Assembly: GCA_964407695.1 (NCBI GenBank) | Contig: CAYOWQ010000003.1 | Coordinates: forward strand, 124,001-188,000 | DNA: 64,000 nt | DNA from: CAYOWQ01 sp964407695 | GTDB taxonomy: Bacteria; Planctomycetota; Phycisphaerae; Phycisphaerales; SM1A02 | Reading direction: 5' to 3' | In this document: positions 9,659 to 18,074 of the stretch, piece by piece | How the letters are laid out: the number at the start of each line of letters is the position of its first letter | Position numbering within the stretch: position 1 is the stretch's first letter | Translations under genes and position numbers: made by a program | Notes under the pieces: model-generated | Told to the model about the DNA's origin: nothing | Seen by the model: the letters and a program-made list of their open reading frames with translations, nothing else | The model's database searches: none

Positions 9659-10843
9659 GTGGCGACGTTTGCCTATATTGCCCGCGACTCCGCCGGCCAG
9701 CGGCTGGAAGGACTCCTCGAGAGTGTCAGTGAGCAGGCTGCGCTGTCAGACCTCTCGGCTCGGGGCCTGACGCCGGTTCGAATCACCGAACACGTGGAAC
9801 GGCGTGGGGGCCATGCGCGAGTGAGCGTCCGAAGCCTTGCGGCCGCCTATCGCCAGCTCTCCGATCTTCTGCACGCGGGTGTGCCGCTCCTGCGGGCATT
9901 GAACCTGCTCTCGAGGGGAAAGTCGAACCCGCGGCTTTCGAAGGTGATGGTGGAGGTCACGGAGTCGGTCGCCCAGGGTGACCGCCTTGCCGACGCCATG
10001 GCGCGGCATGAACGGGTCTTTCCGGCGGTCCAGGTGGCCATGATTCGCGCTGGTGAGCGCGGCGGTTTTCTGGAGAATGTGCTCCGCCGCCTGGCGGACT
10101 TTCTTGAGCACCAGGCCGATATGCGGGCCAAGGTGGTGGGCCAGTCGATCTATCCGGTCATTCTGCTTTTCGGCGCGATCTCACTTGCGATCGGCGCCCT
10201 CATTTTCTTTGTGCCAAAGTTTGAGGGCTACTTCAAGGACATACCGCTGCCGGTGCCCACCAGGATCCTTCTCGGGTTGTCGCATCTATTGGTCAACTGG
10301 TGGGGCTGGCTCATCGTCGCGGTGGCAGCCCTGGTGGCCGGCGGCTGGTGGTGGGCCCGGCGGCCGAGTGTGAAGAGGCGGCTTGTGGCCCTGCAACTTC
10401 GAATACCGGTCGTCGGCCCGATTGTAATGGGATTGGCGATCGCTCGGTTTGCCCGGATGCTCGGAACTCTGCTCGACAACGGGATCGCCATGCTGGCTGC
10501 CATTCGAATCAGCCGGGATGCGGCAGGTCACGTCCTTCTCGCCGAAGCCATTGAACGAGCGGGGGAGGCGGTAAAGTCTGGTGGATCCCTGGCGGGGCCA
10601 CTGAGCGACTCAGGCCTGTTTGAGGCAGACATCGTTGAAATGATCAGCATCGGCGAGTCTGCCAACAATCTGCCCGATGTCCTGGTGAATGTAGCGGAAT
10701 CGCTCGAAAAGAGGGTGGAGAGGCAACTCAACGTCCTGGTCCGGCTGATGGAACCCGCCATCTTCTTGTGCATGGCCTTGGTCGTGATTTTTCTCTTTGT
10801 CGCACTGGTGGTGCCGATGATGCGGCTGAGCATTGGGGCATAG
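9659..10843 (+). CDS. gspF: Type II secretion inner-membrane platform protein GspF
   Basis: Polytopic inner-membrane protein that anchors pseudopilus assembly and contacts the GspE ATPase. The GTG start gives VATFAYIARDSAGQRLEG, the standard GspF N-terminus. Two T2SSF domains are visible, each cytoplasmic followed by membrane helices: the first has LLHAGVPLLRALNLL and GERGGFLENVLRRLADFLE, the second has LGTLLDNGIAMLAAIRIS and SIGESANNLPDVLVNVAESLEKRVE. It ends in a hydrophobic helix. At 394 aa it is the usual length. It opens a six-gene run of T2SS genes with short gaps or overlaps. No gspE, gspD, gspC, gspL or gspM lies in the window, so the ATPase, secretin and other platform parts must be elsewhere. 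Confidence 0.92.
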   Translation: MATFAYIARDSAGQRLEGLLESVSEQAALSDLSARGLTPVRITEHVERRGGHARVSVRSLAAAYRQLSDLLHAGVPLLRALNLLSRGKSNPRLSKVMVEVTESVAQGDRLADAMARHERVFPAVQVAMIRAGERGGFLENVLRRLADFLEHQADMRAKVVGQSIYPVILLFGAISLAIGALIFFVPKFEGYFKDIPLPVPTRILLGLSHLLVNWWGWLIVAVAALVAGGWWWARRPSVKRRLVALQLRIPVVGPIVMGLAIARFARMLGTLLDNGIAMLAAIRISRDAAGHVLLAEAIERAGEAVKSGGSLAGPLSDSGLFEADIVEMISIGESANNLPDVLVNVAESLEKRVERQLNVLVRLMEPAIFLCMALVVIFLFVALVVPMMRLSIGA

Positions 10844-10943
10844 TTGCCCTGTTTCACTTGGCCGCGGTCACCGGATGGCGACTACCATGACATCCGGCAT
10901 TGGCACGGTGAAAATGTCTGTAAGGTCACGGAGGAGCTTTGAC

Positions 10944-11423
10944 ATGAACGTACGAAACGGAATGCGGCCGATCCGCCGCGGTTTCACGATCCTCGAACTG
11001 CTGATTGTGATCGGGATCATTCTGGCGCTTGGCGGCCTGGTGCTCTACAACGTTATCGGAGCGGGTGAAAAGGCCGACCTGAAGCTGGTGAAGGTGCAGA
11101 TCCAGTCGTTCTCGCAGGCGTTGGACAACTTCAAATATGACATGAAGCGGCTTCCCACAACGGAGGAGGGGCTTCGCGCGCTGGTGAGCAAGGACGTCAT
11201 CGAGGACGAGGAGGATCAGTCCAAGTGGAGTGGTCCGTACCTGAAGGATTTCAAGCCGGAAGACACCTGGGGCCATGAGTGGCTGTATCGGGCTCCGAGT
11301 GAGATCAGTGAGGACAAGCCGTACGACATCATCTCCTTCGGGCCGGATGGTCAGGAAGGAACCGATGATGACATCACGAATCAGGACGGTTCCAGCGCGG
11401 ACGATGCGTCTGCCACAGAGTGA
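10944..11423 (+). CDS. gspG: Major pseudopilin GspG
   Basis: Major subunit of the type II secretion pseudopilus. The start at 10944 is supported by a strong GGAGGAG 7-13 nt upstream; the frame opens earlier, but that part lacks pilin character. Prepilin cleavage motif RRGFTILELLIVIGII, with Gly at -1, Phe at +1 and the essential Glu at +5, followed by the hydrophobic helix. The globular part keeps the GspG signature LPTTEEGLRALV, DPWG-like DTWGHEW, and the calcium-site region DIISFGPDGQEGTDDDI near the C-terminus. The extra tail is Ser/Asp-rich. 159 aa, slightly longer than usual. Confidence 0.95.
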   Translation: MNVRNGMRPIRRGFTILELLIVIGIILALGGLVLYNVIGAGEKADLKLVKVQIQSFSQALDNFKYDMKRLPTTEEGLRALVSKDVIEDEEDQSKWSGPYLKDFKPEDTWGHEWLYRAPSEISEDKPYDIISFGPDGQEGTDDDITNQDGSSADDASATE

Positions 11424-11426
11424 GCG

Positions 11427-12173
11427 GTGAGCAGAGGAGGCAGGCTGAGGTCATTCACACTTATCGAGGTGATGATCGCGATTGCCATCGTCGTCGTGGC
11501 GATGGGGCTGGCCTATCCTGCGCTTGATCACGTCCTCGACGAGCGGCGCTTTACTTCGGCGGCTGACGAATTGGTCGGACGATTGATGATGGCGCGGGCA
11601 TCCGCCCAAGCTCAAGGCAATCCCGTCGAGGTGATGTGTGATTCCAAGGGCGGGTCATTGGTTGTGAAGCCGTTGCATGTTCGCCTCGACAACGAGGAAC
11701 AGGACGTAACAGACCCCTCAGAGGTATTGGATGACATTCGTCTGCCGGCGGGCATGCGGCTCGTGGCAGAGAACTCCGAGGACGTGGATGATTCCGACCA
11801 CTCCGCATCACAGATTGCCCCCGACAGCGCATCAGAGAACGGTGATTCCTCAACCTGGACTCGAATCATCATCTATGCGGCCGATGGATCGGCAATTCAG
11901 TCCAAGTCTCTATCCCTCATTGACGAATCAGGTCGCCGGGGCCGGCTGGTCTTCAACCCTCTAACGGGGATGCTCACCGTCGATTCGGCTAGAACTGACA
12001 CCGAGGAACGTCGATCGGATGCCTCGACTGCTGCGGATGAGGAGACGGATCAACCCGCGACAGACAATTCAGACGCAGAGCCTGATGTTTCCGGAGGCGA
12101 TGATTCAGAGGCCGTTGATGAGGAGACTGAACCGCCGCCGGACGACTCAATTCCGGAGGACGAGTTCGAATGA
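11427..12173 (+). CDS. gspH: Minor pseudopilin GspH-like with long acidic tail
   Basis: Minor pseudopilin predicted to sit near the pseudopilus tip. The GTG start is 3 bp after the gspG stop. The prepilin motif is divergent: RLRSFTLIEVMIAIAIVVV keeps F-T-L-I-E with Glu at +5 but has Ser where Gly is usual at -1. The region ADELVGRLMMARASAQAQG matches the GspH/FimT consensus. At 248 aa it is far longer than typical GspH (about 150-190 aa). The last 60 or so residues are almost all Asp, Glu, Ser, Thr and Pro. This tail would be highly acidic, perhaps a calcium-binding or disordered extension. Confidence 0.75.
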   Translation: MSRGGRLRSFTLIEVMIAIAIVVVAMGLAYPALDHVLDERRFTSAADELVGRLMMARASAQAQGNPVEVMCDSKGGSLVVKPLHVRLDNEEQDVTDPSEVLDDIRLPAGMRLVAENSEDVDDSDHSASQIAPDSASENGDSSTWTRIIIYAADGSAIQSKSLSLIDESGRRGRLVFNPLTGMLTVDSARTDTEERRSDASTAADEETDQPATDNSDAEPDVSGGDDSEAVDEETEPPPDDSIPEDEFE

Positions 12174-12568
12174 TCCGACGCGGCGGCATCCTTCTTGAGA
12201 TGCTCCTGTCGCTGGCCCTGCTCGCTGGTGCGGCCGCGTTTGTGCTTTCAGCGTTGAGGAATTCGACGGAGACGCTTACTCGAGCCGCGCAGCGGCTGGA
12301 GGCGATGGACGAGGCGACGTCGATCATTGCGCAACTTGAATCCGGCCTGATCAACGTGAACGACCTTCGGGAAGGGTCATCGTTGACCCGGTCGAATGCT
12401 CACTGGATTCCCAGGATCACCACGGGTCCGACGCCCTATCAAGGACTGACCCTGGTTGAAATTGAGGTTCGCGATCGAGAGAACCCGGACCGAATCGTGG
12501 CCCAGCTGCGTCAGTTGGTCCGATTGCGTCCGAATCGCGACGAATCATCAGTTACGGATGAGTCATGA
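12170..12568 (+). CDS. gspI: Minor pseudopilin GspI-like
   Basis: Short protein of 132 aa overlapping the gspH stop by 4 bp (ATGA), so translation is probably coupled. N-terminus MIRRGGILLEMLLSLALLAGAAAFVLSAL has a basic leader, Gly-Gly, then a hydrophobic helix with Glu at about +5, a prepilin-like layout that departs from the usual GFTLLE. Position between GspH and GspJ, size, and the C-terminal beta-rich part (PYQGLTLVEIEVRDRE) fit GspI. By sequence alone it could also be called a generic prepilin-type protein. Confidence 0.65.
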   Translation: MIRRGGILLEMLLSLALLAGAAAFVLSALRNSTETLTRAAQRLEAMDEATSIIAQLESGLINVNDLREGSSLTRSNAHWIPRITTGPTPYQGLTLVEIEVRDRENPDRIVAQLRQLVRLRPNRDESSVTDES

Positions 12569-13218
12569 TGCAGCGCCGAGGCTTCACGCTTGTGGAAACC
12601 CTGATTGCGGTCGGATTGCTCAGCGCAGTCCTGATGACCACCGCTTGGTACGTTCAGCAGGTGGTGGCATCCCGGCAGAGACTTGCGTATCGGGTCGAGC
12701 AAAGCGTCATTTGCACCGCCATGTTCAAACGCCTTGACGAGGATCTTGCCACAACTCTGGTGGGATCCAGCCAGATGGGACCGGGCATCAAGGGCTCGAT
12801 CGAATCCATTGAAATCCTCAGTCGTCGGCTGCCTCTCGCCTCGCAAGCGGGTTCACCGGCTTCGGCAAAGCTCGTGGATCTTAATCGCAGCGGAATCCGC
12901 ATTGCCGCATCGACCGGAACTGTGGAGATGATGCTTGGGCCGGCAGGCGTCCCGCCGGCTTGGTCGACGCTCGGACGGGGCATACGCCAGCTTCGTTTCA
13001 GATATCTTGATGGGCGCCGCTGGATGGAGTCTTTCGACAGTTTGGAGACAGGTCGCCTCCCTCGGGCCATTGAGGTGTCGATTTGGTTCGAACGTGAGCA
13101 GGCGCAGGATTCAGCGCCCGAAGGTCGCGCCGATGCGACTGTGAAGGTCGACGATGCTTCGCCGGACCGACGCCAGATCATCTCGATTCCGGATTCCGTC
13201 GGCAGCGGAGGGGCGTAA
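12565..13218 (+). CDS. gspJ: Minor pseudopilin GspJ
   Basis: Minor pseudopilin of 217 aa, overlapping gspI by 4 bp (ATGA). Clean prepilin signal RRGFTLVETLIAVGLLSAVL with Gly at -1 and Glu at +5. Downstream, the LDEDLATTL segment and the LRFRYLDGRRWMESFDS strand region resemble the GspJ core, where a W-x-x-x-W/F-D element packs against GspK. It would form the tip complex with GspI and GspK in the periplasm. The C-terminus ends in a charged tail rich in Asp and Arg. Confidence 0.75.
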   Translation: MMQRRGFTLVETLIAVGLLSAVLMTTAWYVQQVVASRQRLAYRVEQSVICTAMFKRLDEDLATTLVGSSQMGPGIKGSIESIEILSRRLPLASQAGSPASAKLVDLNRSGIRIAASTGTVEMMLGPAGVPPAWSTLGRGIRQLRFRYLDGRRWMESFDSLETGRLPRAIEVSIWFEREQAQDSAPEGRADATVKVDDASPDRRQIISIPDSVGSGGA

Positions 13219-13220
13219 TC

Positions 13221-14648
13221 GTGTCGCACCGTCGATCATTCATCATGTTTGCCATCATGATCGTGGTGATGTCAACCTTGCTTGTCGCCACGGGGGTGAT
13301 TTTCCTTGTTCAGGCCGAGAGCCGATCGTCGCATGGGGTCATCGATTCGGCCCAGTCTCGCGCCATCGCGTGGTCGGGTCTGCAGGCCGTCATGGCGGAA
13401 CTTCAGGATCAGCGGTCGGACATTCTCAAGGGAGACTTTCCTTCCATCGGGCGTGAATTCACGATCTACAGGCATGGTGCCGAGGAGGGCGTAGCGCGAC
13501 TGTTGCCAGTTGTTGAATCAGGCGAGGTCCTGGTGGGAGAATCGGCCAGGATTGACCTGAACGAGGCCACGCCCGAGCGGCTCAAGGCGACGGGAATTCT
13601 CGAAGACACTGAGGTTGACTCGATCATCGCAGAGCGAGGCGGCGGATATGCCGCAGTCAGCGATCTGCTCAAGCTTTCCTGGGTTGATGATCGCCGGTTT
13701 TATGGGGATTTGCCGGACGGGCGCTGGACAATCGACGACGGGCTGACTCGGAATCCTCGTGCCGCGACGGCTGTGCCCGTCACCGTTCCATTGTCGCAGC
13801 AGTTCTCGGTGTTTTCATTCGAGCCCGAAATCACGTCGAAGGACACTGCTCGAATCAATATCAATGCCAATTGGACCAAGCGACTGAGGGATCGCCTGGC
13901 GCAGGCCACCACACCGGAGTTTGCGGATGCCGTGGCCGCCCGGCGGACCACTGACACGATCAAATCGCTTGGCGATGTCTACCAGATTGCGAAGTCCGCC
14001 GGAGTTCAGGACGAACGATTGAATGAGGTATTTGATGCGATTCGGCTCTCTGCTGAAAGTCTTCGGGGCGGGCAGGTGAATGTCCATCGGGCCTCTCGCG
14101 AGGTACTGCTCTCGGTCCCCGGTCTCAATGCGGAGCTCGTGGATGCAATCCTGCAGACACGTGAATCGCTGAGCGACGAAGACCGCCAGGGGTTGGCGTG
14201 GTTATTGACTCGAGAGGTACTGACCCCGTCGGCATTCGACGTGGCGTCGGCTCACCTGACCACCCGGTCGATGACGTTCAGGGTGCGAATTGGCGCCTTG
14301 GTCCGGGAGGACGAGGACCAGACCGACGTTTCCATCCGTACGGTGCTTGAAGCGGTCATTGATTGCGTTGATCAGACCCCACGCCTTGCGATGGTTCGAA
14401 ACATCAGCCAGCTTCCTGCATTGGCCACCGTCATGCAGTCGCTGGATGAGTCGCCGAGCGATGTGACCGATCCGGACATGTCAACGCCGGCTGACGAGCC
14501 GTCTCGTCCTGCGGCGACAGAGAGCAGCGGCGGCACATCCAGGCAGAACGAACCTGCACCAGGAAGTGCCGACAAGAGCAAGAAACCCAAGACAATGGCT
14601 CCTCCGACTGCGTCGGTTCGTCGCCGAGGGAGATGGACTGCCGATTGA
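13221..14648 (+). CDS. gspK: Minor pseudopilin GspK
   Basis: Tip pseudopilin, the largest of the set at 475 aa (family usually 300-340 aa). The GTG start is 2 bp after the gspJ stop. As in other GspK proteins the N-terminus lacks the Glu5 pattern: MSHRRSFIMFAIMIVVMSTLL. Two SAM-like helical regions appear, RIDLNEATPERLKATGI and the later VNVHRASREVLLSVPGL, both helix-hairpin-helix-like as expected for the T2SSK domain. The extra length comes from a middle section and a C-terminal Pro/Ser/Lys-rich low-complexity tail ending in a basic cluster. It closes the gsp run. Confidence 0.8.
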   Translation: MSHRRSFIMFAIMIVVMSTLLVATGVIFLVQAESRSSHGVIDSAQSRAIAWSGLQAVMAELQDQRSDILKGDFPSIGREFTIYRHGAEEGVARLLPVVESGEVLVGESARIDLNEATPERLKATGILEDTEVDSIIAERGGGYAAVSDLLKLSWVDDRRFYGDLPDGRWTIDDGLTRNPRAATAVPVTVPLSQQFSVFSFEPEITSKDTARININANWTKRLRDRLAQATTPEFADAVAARRTTDTIKSLGDVYQIAKSAGVQDERLNEVFDAIRLSAESLRGGQVNVHRASREVLLSVPGLNAELVDAILQTRESLSDEDRQGLAWLLTREVLTPSAFDVASAHLTTRSMTFRVRIGALVREDEDQTDVSIRTVLEAVIDCVDQTPRLAMVRNISQLPALATVMQSLDESPSDVTDPDMSTPADEPSRPAATESSGGTSRQNEPAPGSADKSKKPKTMAPPTASVRRRGRWTAD

Positions 14649-14719
14649 GCCTCGCGATTTCTTAGCGCATTCTCCTCAGTCATCGCTGGATCGAGTAGAG
14701 TTCTGCACCCACGTGCCCT

Positions 14720-15301
14720 ATGCGCAGTGCCCGCAAGAAGCTCTACCGCAGCTTTCCCGAACTGGATCGCTTTCCCGATTCGGCGTGCGATCTCATGGTT
14801 TCGCGAATGGAGGCGTCGCGATCGTTCACCTTGCCGCTGATGCTCAGCATCACGTTCATCGTGCTGGGGGTGTTCGGTTGTGGAATGGCCCTTTGGCTCA
14901 TCGTGCAGGAATCCTGGACTGCATTTGAAAAGGATTTGTTCGACCGCTATGGTCGGCCCATGTCGGATGTTCTGGGGCTCGGCCTTGCATACGCACCCAT
15001 GCTGATTGCCTCCGGACTTGCGGGACTTCTCGCCCGGGATGCGCTCTCCAAGATCCTGCTGCGTCGAGCCATCGCTCGGCGAATCCGGTCAACTCGTTGT
15101 ACCAACTGCCATGTCTCTCTCCTTGGTCTGCCCACGATCGGAAACACGGTCAGGTGTCCCGCCTGTGATCGGGTCATGGGCCTCAGCGAACTTGACCTGA
15201 GTTCCCCCGTTGAACTGCTGTCGCCCCCCGCGGAATACTCGCGACAGGCTGAATCAGATTGGAAGGAAGCCTCCGCAGGCCTGTCGCAGAACGGCGCCTG
15301 A
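14720..15301 (+). CDS. Membrane protein with C-terminal zinc ribbon, unknown function
   Basis: Not recognised as a named family. 193 aa: a charged N-terminus, two transmembrane segments (about residues 40-65 and 85-105), then a cytoplasmic zinc-ribbon-like part with CTNC and CPAC spaced 23 residues apart (C-x2-C...C-x2-C). Such ribbon-tailed membrane proteins are common as hypotheticals in planctomycete genomes. It follows gspK after 71 bp on the same strand and may be co-transcribed, but nothing else ties it to secretion. Confidence 0.6.
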   Translation: MRSARKKLYRSFPELDRFPDSACDLMVSRMEASRSFTLPLMLSITFIVLGVFGCGMALWLIVQESWTAFEKDLFDRYGRPMSDVLGLGLAYAPMLIASGLAGLLARDALSKILLRRAIARRIRSTRCTNCHVSLLGLPTIGNTVRCPACDRVMGLSELDLSSPVELLSPPAEYSRQAESDWKEASAGLSQNGA

Positions 15302-15330
15302 GAAGCCTGCGGCCGGAAACGTCGAGCAGG

Positions 15331-16743
15331 TCACCTCGAGAGAACAAGCATCAAGAGCACAAGGTTTACGATCACGCTGAGGGCCAGGGCAGCCACCACG
15401 AAGATCACCACTGCGCTCGACGATGACGGCTGCGCGAGAATCGCGGGGGCCGACGGCGCAGGAGCCGGTGCGGCGGCCATGATGGATGCAAGATCGAGCT
15501 TCGGCCGGGCAAAATGCGGTGCCTCGCCCTTTCGGACCAGGTCCAAGTCGCTGAGAAGATCACCAGCGCTTTGATATCGATCCTTCGGATTCTTGGCCAG
15601 CATCATCTCGATCACCTGGGCGCAACCTGCCGACAGGTGGGTGTTGATGTGGTCCGGAGGAGTGAGCTCCGCTTTCAGGTGTCGATGCATGACCTCTGAA
15701 GGGTTCTTCCCCTCGTAGGGAACCCGCCCGGTCACCATGTGGTAGAACGTAGCGCCGAGACCGTAGATGTCGGCCTGCGGGCCGATGTGCACCTCGCCGC
15801 GAATCTGTTCCGGAGAAATGTAGTACGGCGTGCCGTAGGCTCGTCCTGACTCCGCTTCCGCAGCTTCCTTGTCCGACATCGCGCGGGCGAGTCCCAGGTC
15901 GGCTAGCTTTACGACGCCCGATCGGGAGATCATGATGTTTTTCGGCTTGATGTCACGATGGATGAAGCCCTGCTCATGTGCATGCTTGAGCGCTGATGCC
16001 ACCTGTCTGACAACGTCGATGGCCTCGGCTTCACTGAAGCGCTTCTTGGCGACGATTCGGTCGTAGACCGTGTCGCCGTCGACATACTCCATCACGAAAT
16101 AGTGGTGCTCGCCAGCCTTGCCGACGTCATAGGCGCCAACCACATTCTGATCATTCAGTTTCGCGGCCGCCCGTCCTTCTTTGTAGAAGCGCTCAATGAA
16201 TCTCTCGTTGGTCGAGAATTTCTTCGGCAGCACCTTGATCGCCACGTATCGATCCAGTGAGAGCTGCTTGGCGAGAAAGACCGTCGCCATCGCTCCCGAT
16301 CCAAGTTTCTTGAGGATGCGATAGCCCGGAATCTTCTGACTTGACTTGTCGGCTTCGAAGTCCGTCCGTAGCCGCGTCATCTGGCGATGCGTGACAAACG
16401 CATTGTCCACAAGCACATCCGGAAGGGTGCGCGGCGCCTCGGTGGATTGAGCCTCCTGAACCAGCGAATTGCAGAGATCGAGCTCTTCGGAAGTGATCAG
16501 TCCTCGATCCACCACGAGCTTGCCGAGCATCGTCTCGAAGCCGCTGGTCGATTTCCCTGCATCGGGTTCAAGGGCGTTCAAGGATTCAGCGGCCGAAAGT
16601 GAGTTCGGAACATGGTTGGGTTCCCGCTTTCCAGTGCGATTCGGAGTACGGCCCTCGTCGCCCGCATCGGAATCGGCGAGGCGAAGAATTGGTTCGTCGC
16701 CGGTCGGTTTCGACTTCGGATCGTGGCGTGAAGGCTCATTCAT
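15331..16743 (-). CDS. Membrane-anchored Ser/Thr protein kinase with MshEN-like N-terminal region
   Basis: PknB-type kinase of 470 aa from the ATG at 16743 (a TTG 11 codons earlier is less likely). The region around residues 60-130, with LGKLVVDRGLITSEELD and LPDVLVDNAFVTHRQM, resembles the paired MshEN/GspE-N helical modules that in other proteins bind cyclic di-GMP. The kinase domain follows: Gly loop KLGSGAMATVF, VAIK lysine, catalytic HRDIKPKN, DLG in place of DFG (usual for these bacterial kinases), activation segment GTPYYISPEQ. A C-terminal transmembrane helix follows an Ala/Pro-rich linker, with almost nothing outside the membrane, so it is not a PASTA-type receptor. TATCTT lies 10 nt before the ATG. 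Divergent from the envelope operon. Confidence 0.88.
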   Translation of the reverse strand: MNEPSRHDPKSKPTGDEPILRLADSDAGDEGRTPNRTGKREPNHVPNSLSAAESLNALEPDAGKSTSGFETMLGKLVVDRGLITSEELDLCNSLVQEAQSTEAPRTLPDVLVDNAFVTHRQMTRLRTDFEADKSSQKIPGYRILKKLGSGAMATVFLAKQLSLDRYVAIKVLPKKFSTNERFIERFYKEGRAAAKLNDQNVVGAYDVGKAGEHHYFVMEYVDGDTVYDRIVAKKRFSEAEAIDVVRQVASALKHAHEQGFIHRDIKPKNIMISRSGVVKLADLGLARAMSDKEAAEAESGRAYGTPYYISPEQIRGEVHIGPQADIYGLGATFYHMVTGRVPYEGKNPSEVMHRHLKAELTPPDHINTHLSAGCAQVIEMMLAKNPKDRYQSAGDLLSDLDLVRKGEAPHFARPKLDLASIMAAAPAPAPSAPAILAQPSSSSAVVIFVVAALALSVIVNLVLLMLVLSR

Positions 16744-16753
16744 GGAGTTCTGC

Positions 16754-16759
16754 AAGATA
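16754..16759 (-). promoter_or_regulatory. -10-like hexamer upstream of the kinase gene
   Basis: TATCTT on the minus strand, 10 nt before the ATG at 16743, with no Shine-Dalgarno. It fits the window's leaderless pattern at the long end of the spacing range. The rest of the 266-bp divergent gap to 17010 shows no other clear element. Confidence 0.35.
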
Positions 16760-17009
16760 TCGATGCCGTGCCCCAACTAGGAATCGCCCTGAACGGTGTC
16801 CTCCTGCAGCGAATTCCGGTGCTTTCGCGGCAAGGCCATCGTGTGGTGGAACCGACACCGTCTGCGCATCCACGTCGGTTATAACGAACATTCGAGCGCA
16901 GCCGCAAGGGGGTTCCGGTCGGGTTCGAGTAATCTGGCCGATATACTCTGATTGCCGGCCGATAACGAAGGTCTTGGCACCGATCAATTGGTTGCATGCG
17001 CCCCGCTCG

Positions 17010-18074
17010 ATGACGAAAGCTCCCGAACGAATCCTCTTGGTTCGACCCAGCGCTTTGGGGGATGTTTGCCGTACGGTGCCTCTGCTGGCGAGCCTTCGCC
17101 TGGCGTTCCCGACGGCGCAGATCGATTGGGTGGTTCAAGAGGAGTATGTGCCGGTGGTGGAGGCCCATCCGGCGCTGAACCACATTGTGGGATTTCCAAG
17201 GGCCGAGCTTTCGAAGTGGTGGCGCTCTCCGCGCGGAGCGCTTCGCCTGATGGAGTGGCTCGGGTCGCTTCGAAAGGCGCGCTACGACCTGGTTGTTGAT
17301 GCTCAGGGACTCTTTCGCAGCGGGATCATGACTGCCGCGACAATGGCTCCGATTCGCGTTGGCTACGCCGATGCCCGGGAAGGGGCGTGGCTCGCGTATT
17401 CGCACCGCAGGGCCTTGAGTCAGGGGCGACATGCCGTCGAGGCCATGCTCGGCCTCCTCGAGTGCATTGGAATCGAGCGGGTTGCAGACATGAAGTTGTA
17501 TTGCGCCGCCGACGACCTCGCCGAATGGGCCGCGTGCCGCGAAGAGTTGGGTCTTGCCGAAAACTATGTGGTGCTGGCGCCGGGAAGCAAATGGTCAAGC
17601 AAGCGCTGGCCCGCTGATGGCTGGACCCAATTGAGTCAGCAGCTCTTGAGTCGCGGTTTCGACCTTGCCGTCGTGGGTTCACCTGCGGAGCTGCAGCTGT
17701 GTCGTTCCATCGCGGAAGGCGCAGGCAATTCGCGAATCTTCGCCCTTGCCGGGCGGCTCGGCGTGGGTGCAACCATGGCCGCCATTCGCCAGGCCTCGCT
17801 CGTCATCGCCAACGATTCCGCGCCGCTCCATATGGCCGTGGGATTCTCGCGGCCGCTCGTGGGGTTGTTCGGGCCGACTGATCCTGCCATTGTTGGCCCC
17901 TACGGATGCGAGCGATGGGTTATTCAACATCCGGTGGCGGCCGCGAAACGCGCTGACTACAAGGATTCCGCGCTCGGTGATTCGCTGATGCGGCATATTT
18001 CCGTTGACATGGTGCTCGACCGAGCCACCGAGGCATTGGCGGCGACGACTGAAGCTGCGGAGATACGGGTGTGA
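17010..18074 (+). CDS. Glycosyltransferase family 9 (heptosyltransferase, WaaC/WaaF type)
   Basis: GT-B fold transferase that adds heptose from ADP-heptose to the inner lipopolysaccharide core in the cytoplasm. The start at 17010 (MTKAPERILLVRPSALGDVCRT) matches the family's invariant N-terminal R-x-x-x-L-G-D acceptor loop; an upstream open frame is unrelated. The C-terminal half has APGSKWSSKRWP, the GT9 donor signature, and the SLVIANDSAPLHMAVGF plus GLFGPTDP blocks that bind ADP-heptose. 354 aa is typical. It heads an operon whose genes overlap by 1-4 bp and that also carries lpxK and hldE, so donor synthesis and use are linked. Confidence 0.88.
   Translation: MTKAPERILLVRPSALGDVCRTVPLLASLRLAFPTAQIDWVVQEEYVPVVEAHPALNHIVGFPRAELSKWWRSPRGALRLMEWLGSLRKARYDLVVDAQGLFRSGIMTAATMAPIRVGYADAREGAWLAYSHRRALSQGRHAVEAMLGLLECIGIERVADMKLYCAADDLAEWAACREELGLAENYVVLAPGSKWSSKRWPADGWTQLSQQLLSRGFDLAVVGSPAELQLCRSIAEGAGNSRIFALAGRLGVGATMAAIRQASLVIANDSAPLHMAVGFSRPLVGLFGPTDPAIVGPYGCERWVIQHPVAAAKRADYKDSALGDSLMRHISVDMVLDRATEALAATTEAAEIRV

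Noticed and set aside
16905..16940. tRNA-like GGGTTCGAGT stretch
   Set aside because: The flanks cannot pair as a T-stem and no acceptor or anticodon arm is present.
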